A DNA stretch of 64,000 nucleotides, taken from positions 1,240,001-1,304,000 of the forward strand of contig CAVOTL010000005.1 in the NCBI GenBank assembly GCA_963699345.1, written 5' to 3'. This DNA is from Bog-756 sp963699345 (GTDB taxonomy: Bacteria > Actinomycetota > Acidimicrobiia > Acidimicrobiales > RAAP-2). The position numbers and the translations under genes are program-made. The notes under the pieces are model-generated. The model saw only the letters and a list, made by a program, of their open reading frames with translations, did no database searches and was not told the DNA's origin. Numbering within the stretch: the stretch's first letter is position 1; the number at the start of each line of letters is the position of its first letter. Below are positions 57,523-64,000 of the stretch, piece after piece.

Positions 57523-58323
57523 TCAGCCCGGGGGCAGGAAGCGCGCCCGGAGAAGCGCGGTCCGGCCCACGGGGCCGAGTACGTAGGCCACCCAGGCGGA
57601 CGCCACCGGGCGGTTGGCGTTCGGGGTGAGGACGGCGATCGGATAGCTGGTGGACACGTTCTGGGACGGGGGGATGGGCACGGCCACCCCCTGGGCGCCG
57701 ACGGTGACCGCGTTCGTCACGTAGACGATGGCCGCGTCGGCGTCACCGGTCGTCACCTGGGCCAGCGTGGCATCCACGTTGGCACCGAGCGACACCTTGG
57801 ACGTCGCCAGCGTCACCCCGGCCTTCGACAGTGCCTCCTGGGCGGTCGAACCGCACGGGGCGGTCGGCACGCAGAGGGAGACGACCGGGGCCTTGGTCAG
57901 GTCCGCCAGAGAGTGGATCCCGAGAGGATTGCCCGGCTTGACGACGATCTCCAGACGGTTGCGGGCGAACGTGACGGGCACGCCCTCCACCCGGTGGGCC
58001 GCCTGCACGGTGGTCATGTCCGATGGCGAGGCCGACGCGAACACGTCGGCCGGTGCCCCCGCCACGATCTGGGTGGCCAGGGCCCCCGACGAACCGAAGT
58101 TCAGCGTGACGGACGTTCCCGGGTGCCTGTGCTCGAAGCCCGTCGCCAGCTGGGTGAACGTGGCGGTGAGCGAGGAGGCGGCCGACACCGTGATGGCGCC
58201 CGACAGCCGTGGTGTCGTGGACGTCGAGCTCCCCGAGGAGGTCGGACTGGAGCAGGCGGTGGCCACCACCGCCAGGGTCGCCAGGGCCGCCAGGGCCCAC
58301 CTCCGCCCGGATCCGGATCTCAT
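57523..58323 (-). CDS. modA: Molybdate-binding lipoprotein ModA
   Basis: 266 residues. Lipoprotein signal with lipobox VVATACSS. Mature part: ITVSAASSLTATFTQLATGF, VTLNFGSSGALATQIVAGAP, ADVFASASPSDM, GDADAAIVYVTNAV, VSTSYPIAVLTPNANRPVAS. Ser and Tyr ligands of molybdate at the usual places. ATG overlaps the HTH-Mop gene stop (ATGA). It captures molybdate or tungstate outside the cell. Confidence 0.93.
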   Translation of the reverse strand: MRSGSGRRWALAALATLAVVATACSSPTSSGSSTSTTPRLSGAITVSAASSLTATFTQLATGFEHRHPGTSVTLNFGSSGALATQIVAGAPADVFASASPSDMTTVQAAHRVEGVPVTFARNRLEIVVKPGNPLGIHSLADLTKAPVVSLCVPTAPCGSTAQEALSKAGVTLATSKVSLGANVDATLAQVTTGDADAAIVYVTNAVTVGAQGVAVPIPPSQNVSTSYPIAVLTPNANRPVASAWVAYVLGPVGRTALLRARFLPPG

Positions 58324-58718
58324 GGCTGGGTGACCTCCATGATCACGTCCGTCGCCTTGACGACCGCACTCGCCAGATCGCCCTCCTCGAGCTCGAGGGC
58401 GTCGGCCGCTTCCCGGGTGAGCAACGACACGATGCGGAACCTCCCGGCCCGGAGCTCGATGACGGCCGTGAGCTTGTCCCGCTCCACGCGGGTGACCACA
58501 CCGTTGAACCGATTCCGCGCCGACTGGAGGTGGAGTTGCTCGGGTGAGTAGGCCCCGTCGTCCTCCCGGACGAAGCGGGCCAGTTCGGTCCCTTCGACGA
58601 GCCGGTGTCCGCCCTCGGTACGGACCGTGGCGAGGCGCCCCTCGTCACACCAGCGCCGGACGGTGTCGGGACTCACGCCGAGGAGCTCGGCCAACTGCCC
58701 GGGTCGGTACTGTGCCAT
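58320..58718 (-). CDS. HTH-Mop (TOBE) molybdenum-responsive regulator
   Basis: 132 residues. N-terminal excisionase/MerR-like HTH (RPGQLAELLGVSPDTVRRWC, DEGRLATVRTEGGHRLVEGT), C-terminal single Mop domain (SARNRFNGVVTRVERDKLTA, LTREAADALELEEGDLASAV, VKATDVIMEV), which binds molybdate. An actinobacterial alternative to ModE. It precedes modABC with overlap, and a palindrome lies 46 bases upstream of its start, so autoregulation by molybdate is likely. Confidence 0.83.
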   Translation of the reverse strand: MAQYRPGQLAELLGVSPDTVRRWCDEGRLATVRTEGGHRLVEGTELARFVREDDGAYSPEQLHLQSARNRFNGVVTRVERDKLTAVIELRAGRFRIVSLLTREAADALELEEGDLASAVVKATDVIMEVTQP

Positions 58719-58763
58719 GCGCCGACCCTACCGCAGCGAAGTTCGTATCTGCCCGTCTACCAC

Positions 58764-58795
58764 GTCACTTATGCGGCATCTGCCGCCATAGTGAC
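58764..58795. promoter_or_regulatory. Inverted repeat upstream of the HTH-Mop/mod operon
   Basis: GTCACTTATGCGGCA (58764-58778) and TGCCGCCATAGTGAC (58781-58795) match at 12 of 15 positions in inverted order, with two bases between. It is a candidate operator for the HTH-Mop regulator and lies between moaC and the mod operon. Confidence 0.55.
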
Positions 58796-58819
58796 CGCTC
58801 TGACGGGTGAATGCGAGGT

Positions 58820-59338
58820 TCAGCGGATGCCGGAGGTCCCGGCCGGGCGCTCCCACACGCCCGATCGCCCGCCGGACTTGTGCCAGAGCGTGAGGTCCTC
58901 GACGGAGGCGCGGGGATCGACGTCGAGGAGGGCCTGGACCAGGACCAGCGCCGCCGCGGCGCAGGCGGTCAGTGCCTCCATCTCCACTCCGGTGCGGTCG
59001 GCCACCGACACCACGGCGATCACGGCGAACCCGCCGGGCACCACGTGGACGTCGACGGCGATTCCGTCCAGGAGGAGGGGATGGCACAGCGGCACGAGGT
59101 CGGGCGTCCGCTTGGCCGCCATGACGCCCGCGATCCGGGCCGTCTCGACCAGATCGACCCCTCCGGGCGGATGGGCGAGCACCCCGGCGATGTCCTGCGT
59201 GCTCCGCACCGAGCAACGGGCTTCGGCCACCCTCCGGGTCACCGGTTTGGCGGACACGTCGACCATGTGGGCCCGGCCGTGCTCGTCCACGTGGGTGAGG
59301 CGGGGGGCCGGAGGCTCCTCGGGGGGTGGGGGTGTCAT
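58820..59338 (-). CDS. moaC: Cyclic pyranopterin monophosphate synthase MoaC
   Basis: 172 residues; ATGA overlap with moaD. MVDVSAKPVTRRVAEARCSV, AGVMAAKRTPDLVPLCHPLL (active Lys and His), RTGVEMEALTACAAAALVLV and VEDLTLWHKSGGRSGVW are all diagnostic. Second step of molybdenum cofactor synthesis. Last gene of the moaE-moeA-moaA-moaD-moaC operon. Confidence 0.95.
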   Translation of the reverse strand: MTPPPPEEPPAPRLTHVDEHGRAHMVDVSAKPVTRRVAEARCSVRSTQDIAGVLAHPPGGVDLVETARIAGVMAAKRTPDLVPLCHPLLLDGIAVDVHVVPGGFAVIAVVSVADRTGVEMEALTACAAAALVLVQALLDVDPRASVEDLTLWHKSGGRSGVWERPAGTSGIR

Positions 59339-59571
59339 CCGCCGGACACCGGCGGCAGGACGGCGAGTTCGTCCCAGTCGTCGAGCGCGTGGTCCCGGTC
59401 CGCCGTCTCGCCGTTCACCCACAGACGCGATCCCGCCACGACCTCGGCGAACGACGGACCGAACCGTCGTACCGCCTCGTCGAGCACCTCGGCCACCGAC
59501 GATCCCGGCACCTCGGTGCGACCCGTCCCCGCGGAGCTGCGGGCGGATCCGAACAGGCGGAGCACGGGCAC
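59335..59571 (-). CDS. moaD: Molybdopterin synthase small subunit MoaD
   Basis: 78 residues from GTG 59571. Beta-grasp: VPVLRLFGSARSSAGTGRTE, VLDEAVRRFGPSFAEVVAGS, LWVNGETADRDHALDDWDEL, and the C-terminal PPVSGG whose last Gly is thiocarboxylated. Donates sulfur to precursor Z with MoaE. Six bases after moaA. Confidence 0.92.
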   Translation of the reverse strand: MPVLRLFGSARSSAGTGRTEVPGSSVAEVLDEAVRRFGPSFAEVVAGSRLWVNGETADRDHALDDWDELAVLPPVSGG

Positions 59572-59576
59572 CGTGC

Positions 59577-60656
59577 CTAGCCTCCGATCATCGACATGGA
59601 GCGCCTCGGACGGAGGAATCCGGGCTCGTCGATCCCGTGGCCCGGATGCTTCCCCCACACGGCACGACGCAGCTGCAGGGCGATGATCTCGTCCGGTGCG
59701 CCCGAGCGGACGGCGTGCCGCACGTCCAGCTCGTCATCGCTGAACAGGCAGTTGCGGACCGCACCGTCCGCCGTCAGTCGCAGTCGGTTGCACGTCCCGC
59801 AGAACGGCTGGGTGACACTGGAGATGACGCCGATCTCGCCGTGGCCGTCCCGGAACCGGTACCGCTCGGCCGGGGCCCGGTCGTCGCCCCGCTCCACCGC
59901 CGTCAGCGGCCAGCACGAGTCGATCAGCCGGACCACGTCGGCGCCCGGCACCAGCCGGTCGCGACGCCAGGTGCCCTGTCCGTCGAGGGGCATGAACTCG
60001 ATGAACCGGACGATGCGGCCGGTGGCGCGGGCGAAGGCGGCGAAGTCGAGGATCTCGTCGTCGTTGGTGCCGTGTTCCAGGACGACGTTCACCTTCACCG
60101 GTGGAAGACCGGCCGCCTCGGCCGCGTCCATGGACCGGAGCACCGTGGCCAGGTCGCCCCGCCGACGGATCGCCGCGAACCGCGCGGGACGCAGTGAGTC
60201 ACAGCTGACGTTCACCCGCGTGAGCCCGGCGTCGACGAGCGCCGGGAGCACGGGTCCCAGCAGCATGCCGTTGGTCGTCAGCGACAGATCGGCGAATCCG
60301 ACGTCGGCCAGACGACGGACCAGCCGATCGAGGCCCCGCCGGACCAACGGCTCCCCCCCGGTGAGGCGCACCGACCCCACTCCCAGTGATCGGGCGACGC
60401 CGGCCACCCGGACGATCTCGTCGAGCGACAGGAGGGACGAACCGGGGAGGAACGACATCCCCTGCTCCGGCATGCAGTAGGTGCAGCGGAGATTGCAGCG
60501 ATCGGTGACCGAGATCCGGAGATCGTCGTGGATCCGGCCGAACGTGTCCACCAGCGGACCGGTCGACGGCATCCCGGGTGCCGGTCGGCCCGGGGTGGTC
60601 GGCGCCGGTGCCCGGCCCGCGCCGCGCGCGGACAGCACGACCGGAACGGCCGTCAT
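59577..60656 (-). CDS. moaA: GTP 3',8-cyclase MoaA
   Basis: 359 residues. Radical-SAM Cys motif LRISVTDRCNLRCTYCMPEQ (C-x3-C-x2-C), SVRLTGGEPLVRRGLDRLVR, LTTNGMLLGPVLPALVDAGL, second cluster VTQPFCGTCNRLRLTADGAV with Cys in RNCLFS, and the C-terminal SMSMIGG (double Gly). First step of cofactor synthesis. ATG overlaps moeA; MPSTGPLV at 60572 is a shorter alternative start. Confidence 0.96.
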   Translation of the reverse strand: MTAVPVVLSARGAGRAPAPTTPGRPAPGMPSTGPLVDTFGRIHDDLRISVTDRCNLRCTYCMPEQGMSFLPGSSLLSLDEIVRVAGVARSLGVGSVRLTGGEPLVRRGLDRLVRRLADVGFADLSLTTNGMLLGPVLPALVDAGLTRVNVSCDSLRPARFAAIRRRGDLATVLRSMDAAEAAGLPPVKVNVVLEHGTNDDEILDFAAFARATGRIVRFIEFMPLDGQGTWRRDRLVPGADVVRLIDSCWPLTAVERGDDRAPAERYRFRDGHGEIGVISSVTQPFCGTCNRLRLTADGAVRNCLFSDDELDVRHAVRSGAPDEIIALQLRRAVWGKHPGHGIDEPGFLRPRRSMSMIGG

Positions 60657-61924
60657 GTGCCACCGGCCGACGGCGTCGGGACGACCTCGAGACGCTCCGG
60701 TGCGACGACCATCACGCGCACGGTGGCGCCGTCGCCGACACCGTCGCCATCGGGCAGCTCGACCAGGGCGTTGGCGGCGGCCATCACCGACAGCTGGTGC
60801 GACTCCTGTCCGACCAGGGGACGGACCCGCCAGGCGCCCGAGTCGTCGAGGCTGAGGACGGAGCGGACGAAGTGCGTCTTGCCGTCCCGTCGGCGCCCCA
60901 GCGGTCCCACCACCGTGGCGGGCACCGTCAACCGCCCGAGGTCGGAGTGGCCGGCCATCAGGCGCACGGCGGGGCGCACGAAGACCTCGAAGCTCACCAT
61001 GGCCGACACCGGATTGCCCGGCAGGCCGAAGACGGGAGTAGCGGACTCCTCCAGGAGGCCGAAGGCGAACGGCTTGGCCGGCCGGATGGCGACCTGCATC
61101 CACCGCATCGTGCCCCCGCACCGCTCACGCAGCACGGTCTTGACCACGTCGGCATCCCCGACGCTCACCCCACCGCTGGTGAGCACGGCGTCGCACTGCG
61201 CACCGGCCCGGTCGAGGACAGCGGTCAATGCCCCTTCGTCGTCGCCGACGATCCCGAGATCCACCGGCTCCCATCCCTCGTGCCGAACCAGGGCCAGGAG
61301 GGAATGGCGGTTGGCGTCCCGGATGCCACCGGGACGGAGCGGGACTCCCGACTCCACCAGCTCGTCCCCGGTGGAGAGGACACCGATCCGGGGACGCGGG
61401 TGGACGACGACCCCGGCCGCACCCTGGTTGGCGAGGGTGCCGAGGTGGGCCGGCGTGAGCGTCGTGCCGATCGTCGCCACCGGGTCGCCGACGGCCACGT
61501 CCTGACCGACGGTCCGCACGAACGTTCCGGGGTCGACGGGTCGGTCGACCACGACTTCGGCGCCGTCGGATGCCGTGGCACAGACCTCGAGCATGCACAC
61601 CGCGTCCGCTCCCGGTGGAAGGGGCGCACCGGTCATGATCCGGGCGGCCTGCCCGGTTCGGACCGACGGGAGCTCGTTCGCTCCCGCCAGGATCGTGCCC
61701 ACGACGTCGAGGTGCACCGGGTCGGACGGCGATGCGGTGGCGAGGTCCCCCGACCGGATCGCGTACCCGTCCATCGAGGAGTTGACGAAGGGGGGCACCG
61801 GCTCGGTGGCGACCACCGTCGTGGCCATCACGCACCCCAGCGCGTCGTCCAGCGCCAGCGGCCGCGGTGGGAGCGGGTCACAGGCCCCGAGGACGAACGC
61901 CTGGGCTTCGGCCAATGGGATCAC
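60653..61924 (-). CDS. moeA: Molybdopterin molybdenumtransferase MoeA
   Basis: 423 residues from GTG overlapping moaE. NSSMDGYAIRSGDLATASPS, AARIMTGAPLPPGADAVCML, PRIGVLSTGDELVESGVPLR, VLTSGGVSVGDADVVKTVLR (active Asp in G-D-A-D) and VFGLPGNPVSAMVSFEVFVR are all present. Inserts molybdenum into adenylated molybdopterin. Confidence 0.95.
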   Translation of the reverse strand: MIPLAEAQAFVLGACDPLPPRPLALDDALGCVMATTVVATEPVPPFVNSSMDGYAIRSGDLATASPSDPVHLDVVGTILAGANELPSVRTGQAARIMTGAPLPPGADAVCMLEVCATASDGAEVVVDRPVDPGTFVRTVGQDVAVGDPVATIGTTLTPAHLGTLANQGAAGVVVHPRPRIGVLSTGDELVESGVPLRPGGIRDANRHSLLALVRHEGWEPVDLGIVGDDEGALTAVLDRAGAQCDAVLTSGGVSVGDADVVKTVLRERCGGTMRWMQVAIRPAKPFAFGLLEESATPVFGLPGNPVSAMVSFEVFVRPAVRLMAGHSDLGRLTVPATVVGPLGRRRDGKTHFVRSVLSLDDSGAWRVRPLVGQESHQLSVMAAANALVELPDGDGVGDGATVRVMVVAPERLEVVPTPSAGGT

Positions 61925-62388
61925 GGGGCGACATCCTCGATGTCGTGGGCGCAGAGTCCCCAGTCGGTGCCGCCGTCCCACGATTCGCGTTTCCAGATCG
62001 GCACCGTGCGCTTGAGCGTGTCGATGCAGTAGCGGGCCGCTTCGAACGCCTCGTGCCGGTGGGGGGTCGAGGCGACCACCAGGACGCTGGTCTCCCCCAC
62101 CCCGAGGCGCCCCGACCGATGGACCAACGCCAGTCGGCCGATCGAGGGCCAGGTCCGGCGGGCGGACGCGGCCACCTCTGCGAGACGCGGCACCGCCTCC
62201 TCGGTGAAGACCTCGTACTCGAGCGACGTCACCCCGGGGCGGCCTTCCGAGTGGTCGCGGACCACGCCGGAGAAGGTGACCACCGCGCCGCAGTCGGGCA
62301 CGGTGGCCCAGGCGACGGCCCGTTCGACGGAGAGCGCCCCGTCGGTCACCTCGATCCAGTCGGTCGTGTCCTCGTCCGGAGGCGGCAC
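61921..62388 (-). CDS. moaE: Molybdopterin synthase large subunit MoaE
   Basis: 155 residues from GTG 62388. AVVTFSGVVRDHSEGRPGVT, SLEYEVFTEEAVPRLAEVAA, LALVHRSGRLGVGETSVLVV, HRHEAFEAARYCIDTLKRTV, PIWKRESWDGGTDW hold the usual Arg and Lys residues. First gene of the operon. Confidence 0.94.
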   Translation of the reverse strand: MPPPDEDTTDWIEVTDGALSVERAVAWATVPDCGAVVTFSGVVRDHSEGRPGVTSLEYEVFTEEAVPRLAEVAASARRTWPSIGRLALVHRSGRLGVGETSVLVVASTPHRHEAFEAARYCIDTLKRTVPIWKRESWDGGTDWGLCAHDIEDVAP

Positions 62389-62450
62389 TCGAGATCCTTT
62401 CCCCGGCTGGCCCTGCGACCAGCTGTCGGGGCGGACGCCGGTCGTGCCCC

Positions 62451-62456
62451 ATCATA
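62451..62456 (-). promoter_or_regulatory. Candidate -10 element of the moa operon
   Basis: TATGAT on the minus strand, about 63 bases before the moaE start. The -35 region is not clear. It is the only AT-rich hexamer in the 128-base gap between moaE and the mog gene. Confidence 0.35.
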
Positions 62457-62516
62457 GGAACCGACCCCGGTCGCGCCGGCGCCCGGGGGGGCGGCGGCCG
62501 GGGACGGACATCTTCG

Positions 62517-62981
62517 TCAGTGCGGGCGCTCCCCCCCGAGCAGGTCCAGTGCGTGGGGGACGACGTCGACGATGGCGCCGAGGCACTCGACGGCCCCCCG
62601 GGGCGAACCGGGCAGATTGACGATCAGACTGGTCCCACGGGTGCCGGCCACGCCGCGCGACAGTCGACCCAGCGGGTTGGCGGACCGCATGGCCTCCGCC
62701 AGCCCGGGAGCGAGCCGGTCGAGCACGGCCCGGGTCCCCTCGGGGGTGTGGTCGCCCGGCGAGAAGCCCGTACCCCCGGCCGTGGCGATCAACCCGTGGA
62801 ACCCGTCCGACAGCGACCGCAGGGCCGCCGCCACGGAGTCGACGCCATCGGGGACGAACCCGACGGAAGACACCCGGAACCCCTGGCCCTCGAGGAAGGT
62901 GGCGACCGCGGGACCCGTGGCGTCCTCCCGTTCACCGGTCGAGACCGAGTCGGAAACCGTCAGCACCTTGGCCTCATGCAC
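62517..62981 (-). CDS. mog: Molybdopterin adenylyltransferase, MogA/MoaB family
   Basis: 154 residues from GTG 62981. AKVLTVSDSVSTGEREDATG, VSSVGFVPDGVDSVAAALRS, LIATAGGTGFSPGDHTPEGT, RGVAGTRGTSLIVNLPGSPR. The T-A-G-G-T-G and P-G-S-P-x-x motifs mark the MogA/MoaB fold that adenylates molybdopterin before MoeA acts. Separate transcription unit from the moa genes, same strand. Confidence 0.9.
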   Translation of the reverse strand: MHEAKVLTVSDSVSTGEREDATGPAVATFLEGQGFRVSSVGFVPDGVDSVAAALRSLSDGFHGLIATAGGTGFSPGDHTPEGTRAVLDRLAPGLAEAMRSANPLGRLSRGVAGTRGTSLIVNLPGSPRGAVECLGAIVDVVPHALDLLGGERPH

Positions 62982-63060
62982 CGGCCCACGGTACCGGCGG
63001 ACGGGCCGGATCCGCCCGGGGCGCGGTTGAACGCCGGGGCGCCCGTGGCACAGTGGGTCG

Positions 63061-63873
63061 ATGGGCATCGTGCACCGACGGGACGCGGTGCCGACCACCG
63101 ACCGATCGGACGACGGCCACCCCGTGACGGGTGACGGGTCCGGTGCTCCGGGCGGCGGCACCGACGGTCTCGCGGTGGTGGGGCGGGGCCTGGCCCACAG
63201 CTATGCCGGACCTTCCGGAGAGGTGCCGGTGCTGATCGGCGCCACCTTCGCCGTCCCCCGTGACGGCTACGCCGCCCTGGTCGGGCCCTCCGGGGCCGGC
63301 AAGACCACGCTCCTCTCCCTCATCGGCGGGCTCGAACGGGTCCAGACCGGGACGCTGGAGGTGGGGGGAAGGGACGTGGCGACCCTCGAAGGCGACGAAC
63401 TCGCCGCCTACCGCCGCACCACCGTGGGGTTCATCTTCCAGAATTTCGGTCTGCTCGAGGCGCTCACGGCGTCGGAGAACGTCGAACTCGCCGCCATGCT
63501 GGCCGGGGAGCGGACCCCGGTCCGACGGCGGCGGACCGCCGAGTTGCTCGACGCCGTCGGCATGACCCCGCGGGCGGCCCACCGGCCCGGGGCCCTGTCG
63601 GGTGGCGAGCGCCAACGGGTGGCGATCGCCCGGGCCCTGGTCAACTCGCCCCGGCTCATCCTCGCCGACGAGCCCACGGGCAACCTCGATGCCGACACCT
63701 CCGACGAGGTCATGCAATTGCTCGAGTCACTCCGGCGGGACCACGGCTGCACGCTGATGGTGGTCACCCACGACCGGGCCCTGGCGGCCCGGGCGTCCCA
63801 GCGGCTGGCGCTGGATCGCGGGGGGATCACGTCGGCCGACACCGCGGGCACCGGTTCGACGACCGTCCCATGA
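63061..63873 (+). CDS. LolD/MacB-type ABC transporter ATPase
   Basis: 270 residues. Walker A LVGPSGAGKTTLLSLIGGLE, Q-loop TVGFIFQNFGLLEALTASEN, signature LSGGERQRVAIARALVNSPR, Walker B LILADEPTGNLDADTSDEV, His MVVTHDRAL. About 35 residues of extra N-terminus precede the domain; a later start is possible. ATGA overlap with an FtsX-type permease, so it belongs to a mechanotransmission or export pair. Confidence 0.88.
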   Translation: MGIVHRRDAVPTTDRSDDGHPVTGDGSGAPGGGTDGLAVVGRGLAHSYAGPSGEVPVLIGATFAVPRDGYAALVGPSGAGKTTLLSLIGGLERVQTGTLEVGGRDVATLEGDELAAYRRTTVGFIFQNFGLLEALTASENVELAAMLAGERTPVRRRRTAELLDAVGMTPRAAHRPGALSGGERQRVAIARALVNSPRLILADEPTGNLDADTSDEVMQLLESLRRDHGCTLMVVTHDRALAARASQRLALDRGGITSADTAGTGSTTVP

Positions 63874-64000
63874 GCTGGGCCGACGCCTACCGACTGGCGG
63901 CCCGCAGTGTGCTGCGACGGCCGGGGCGGGCGGCCCTCACCGTGGTCGCCGTAGCCCTGGCCGCCGCCCTGTTCACCGCCATGCTGACCATGGCGGCGAC
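63870..64000 (+). CDS. FtsX-type ABC permease, partial
   Basis: The first 43 codons only: MSWADAYRLAARSVLRRPGR is the cytoplasmic start and ALTVVAVALAAALFTAMLTM the first membrane helix of a MacB/FtsX-like permease. It runs off the window. Partner of the ATPase before it. Confidence 0.75.
   Translation, partial: MSWADAYRLAARSVLRRPGRAALTVVAVALAAALFTAMLTMAA

Noticed and set aside
58719..58819. Molybdenum cofactor riboswitch between moaC and the HTH-Mop gene
   Set aside because: The gap is only about 100 bases with a single inverted repeat and no moco-type multi-helix structure that I can see.

Overview
The window is high-GC DNA (about 70% G+C) from an actinobacterium. An Acidimicrobiia-like lineage fits best. 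The pointers are a secreted protein built of repeats around GYWLVGADGGIFAFGD, an F420-type luciferase-like oxidoreductase, DrrAB-type transporters, many overlapping (ATGA/GTGA) gene pairs, a rimO-pgsA-cinA-recA neighbourhood and a Gram-positive (Cheo-type) LexA box upstream of recA. The class assignment is an inference.

Layout. 0.2-4.1 kb: a membrane mannosyltransferase and an HrpB helicase. 4.3-6.5 kb: a secreted repeat/beta-propeller protein. 6.9-10.8 kb: cystathionine beta-synthase and cystathionine gamma-synthase/lyase, a cysteine-less DksA-like protein and an Ohr/OsmC peroxidase. 10.8-11.2 kb: an extreme poly-C/pyrimidine tract. 11.3-17.2 kb: two ABC export systems, one near a PadR pair and one with a divergent TetR. 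17.3-21.1 kb: amine oxidase, GH43-like protein, pirin and a small membrane protein. 21-31 kb: two related catabolic clusters (extradiol-dioxygenase-like VOC protein, FAD hydroxylase, and FAH-family hydrolase or SDR), each with a divergent TetR, separated by an ABC-F gene. 31-35 kb: SDRs, SnoaL, LLM oxidoreductase. 35-41 kb: recA, DUF3048, cinA, pgsA, rimO.

41.3-51 kb is accessory DNA starting at tRNA-Ser(GCU). It holds a decayed tyrosine integrase cut by an IS3-family element, an XRE/nucleotidyltransferase toxin-antitoxin pair whose 3' end is cut by an IS256-family element, an RHH/Doc pair with a 39-bp palindromic operator, a remnant of a second nucleotidyltransferase, a secreted protein, an L,D-transpeptidase, a wrecked Phd/VapC locus and a 55-residue zinc-ribbon gene.

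51-64 kb is intact: a stand-alone 5'-3' exonuclease; a YceI / muconolactone-isomerase-like / ferredoxin set with a divergent TetR; a PQQ-type propeller; and a tightly packed molybdenum block (modABC, a HTH-Mop regulator, moaC, moaD, moaA, moeA, moaE and a mog gene), ending in a LolD/MacB-type ABC transporter that runs off the window.

Many conserved genes between 0 and 4 kb and between 9 and 44 kb are split by single-base shifts, usually in G/C runs, while 51-64 kb is clean. Most of these breaks are probably sequence errors. They are annotated as one gene each and marked frameshifted. No CRISPR array, rRNA or clear phage structural gene was seen. I did not find a convincing novel defence system. 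The most interesting items are the accessory island's layered toxin-antitoxin decay, the paired operators, the twin catabolic modules and the unusual repeats.
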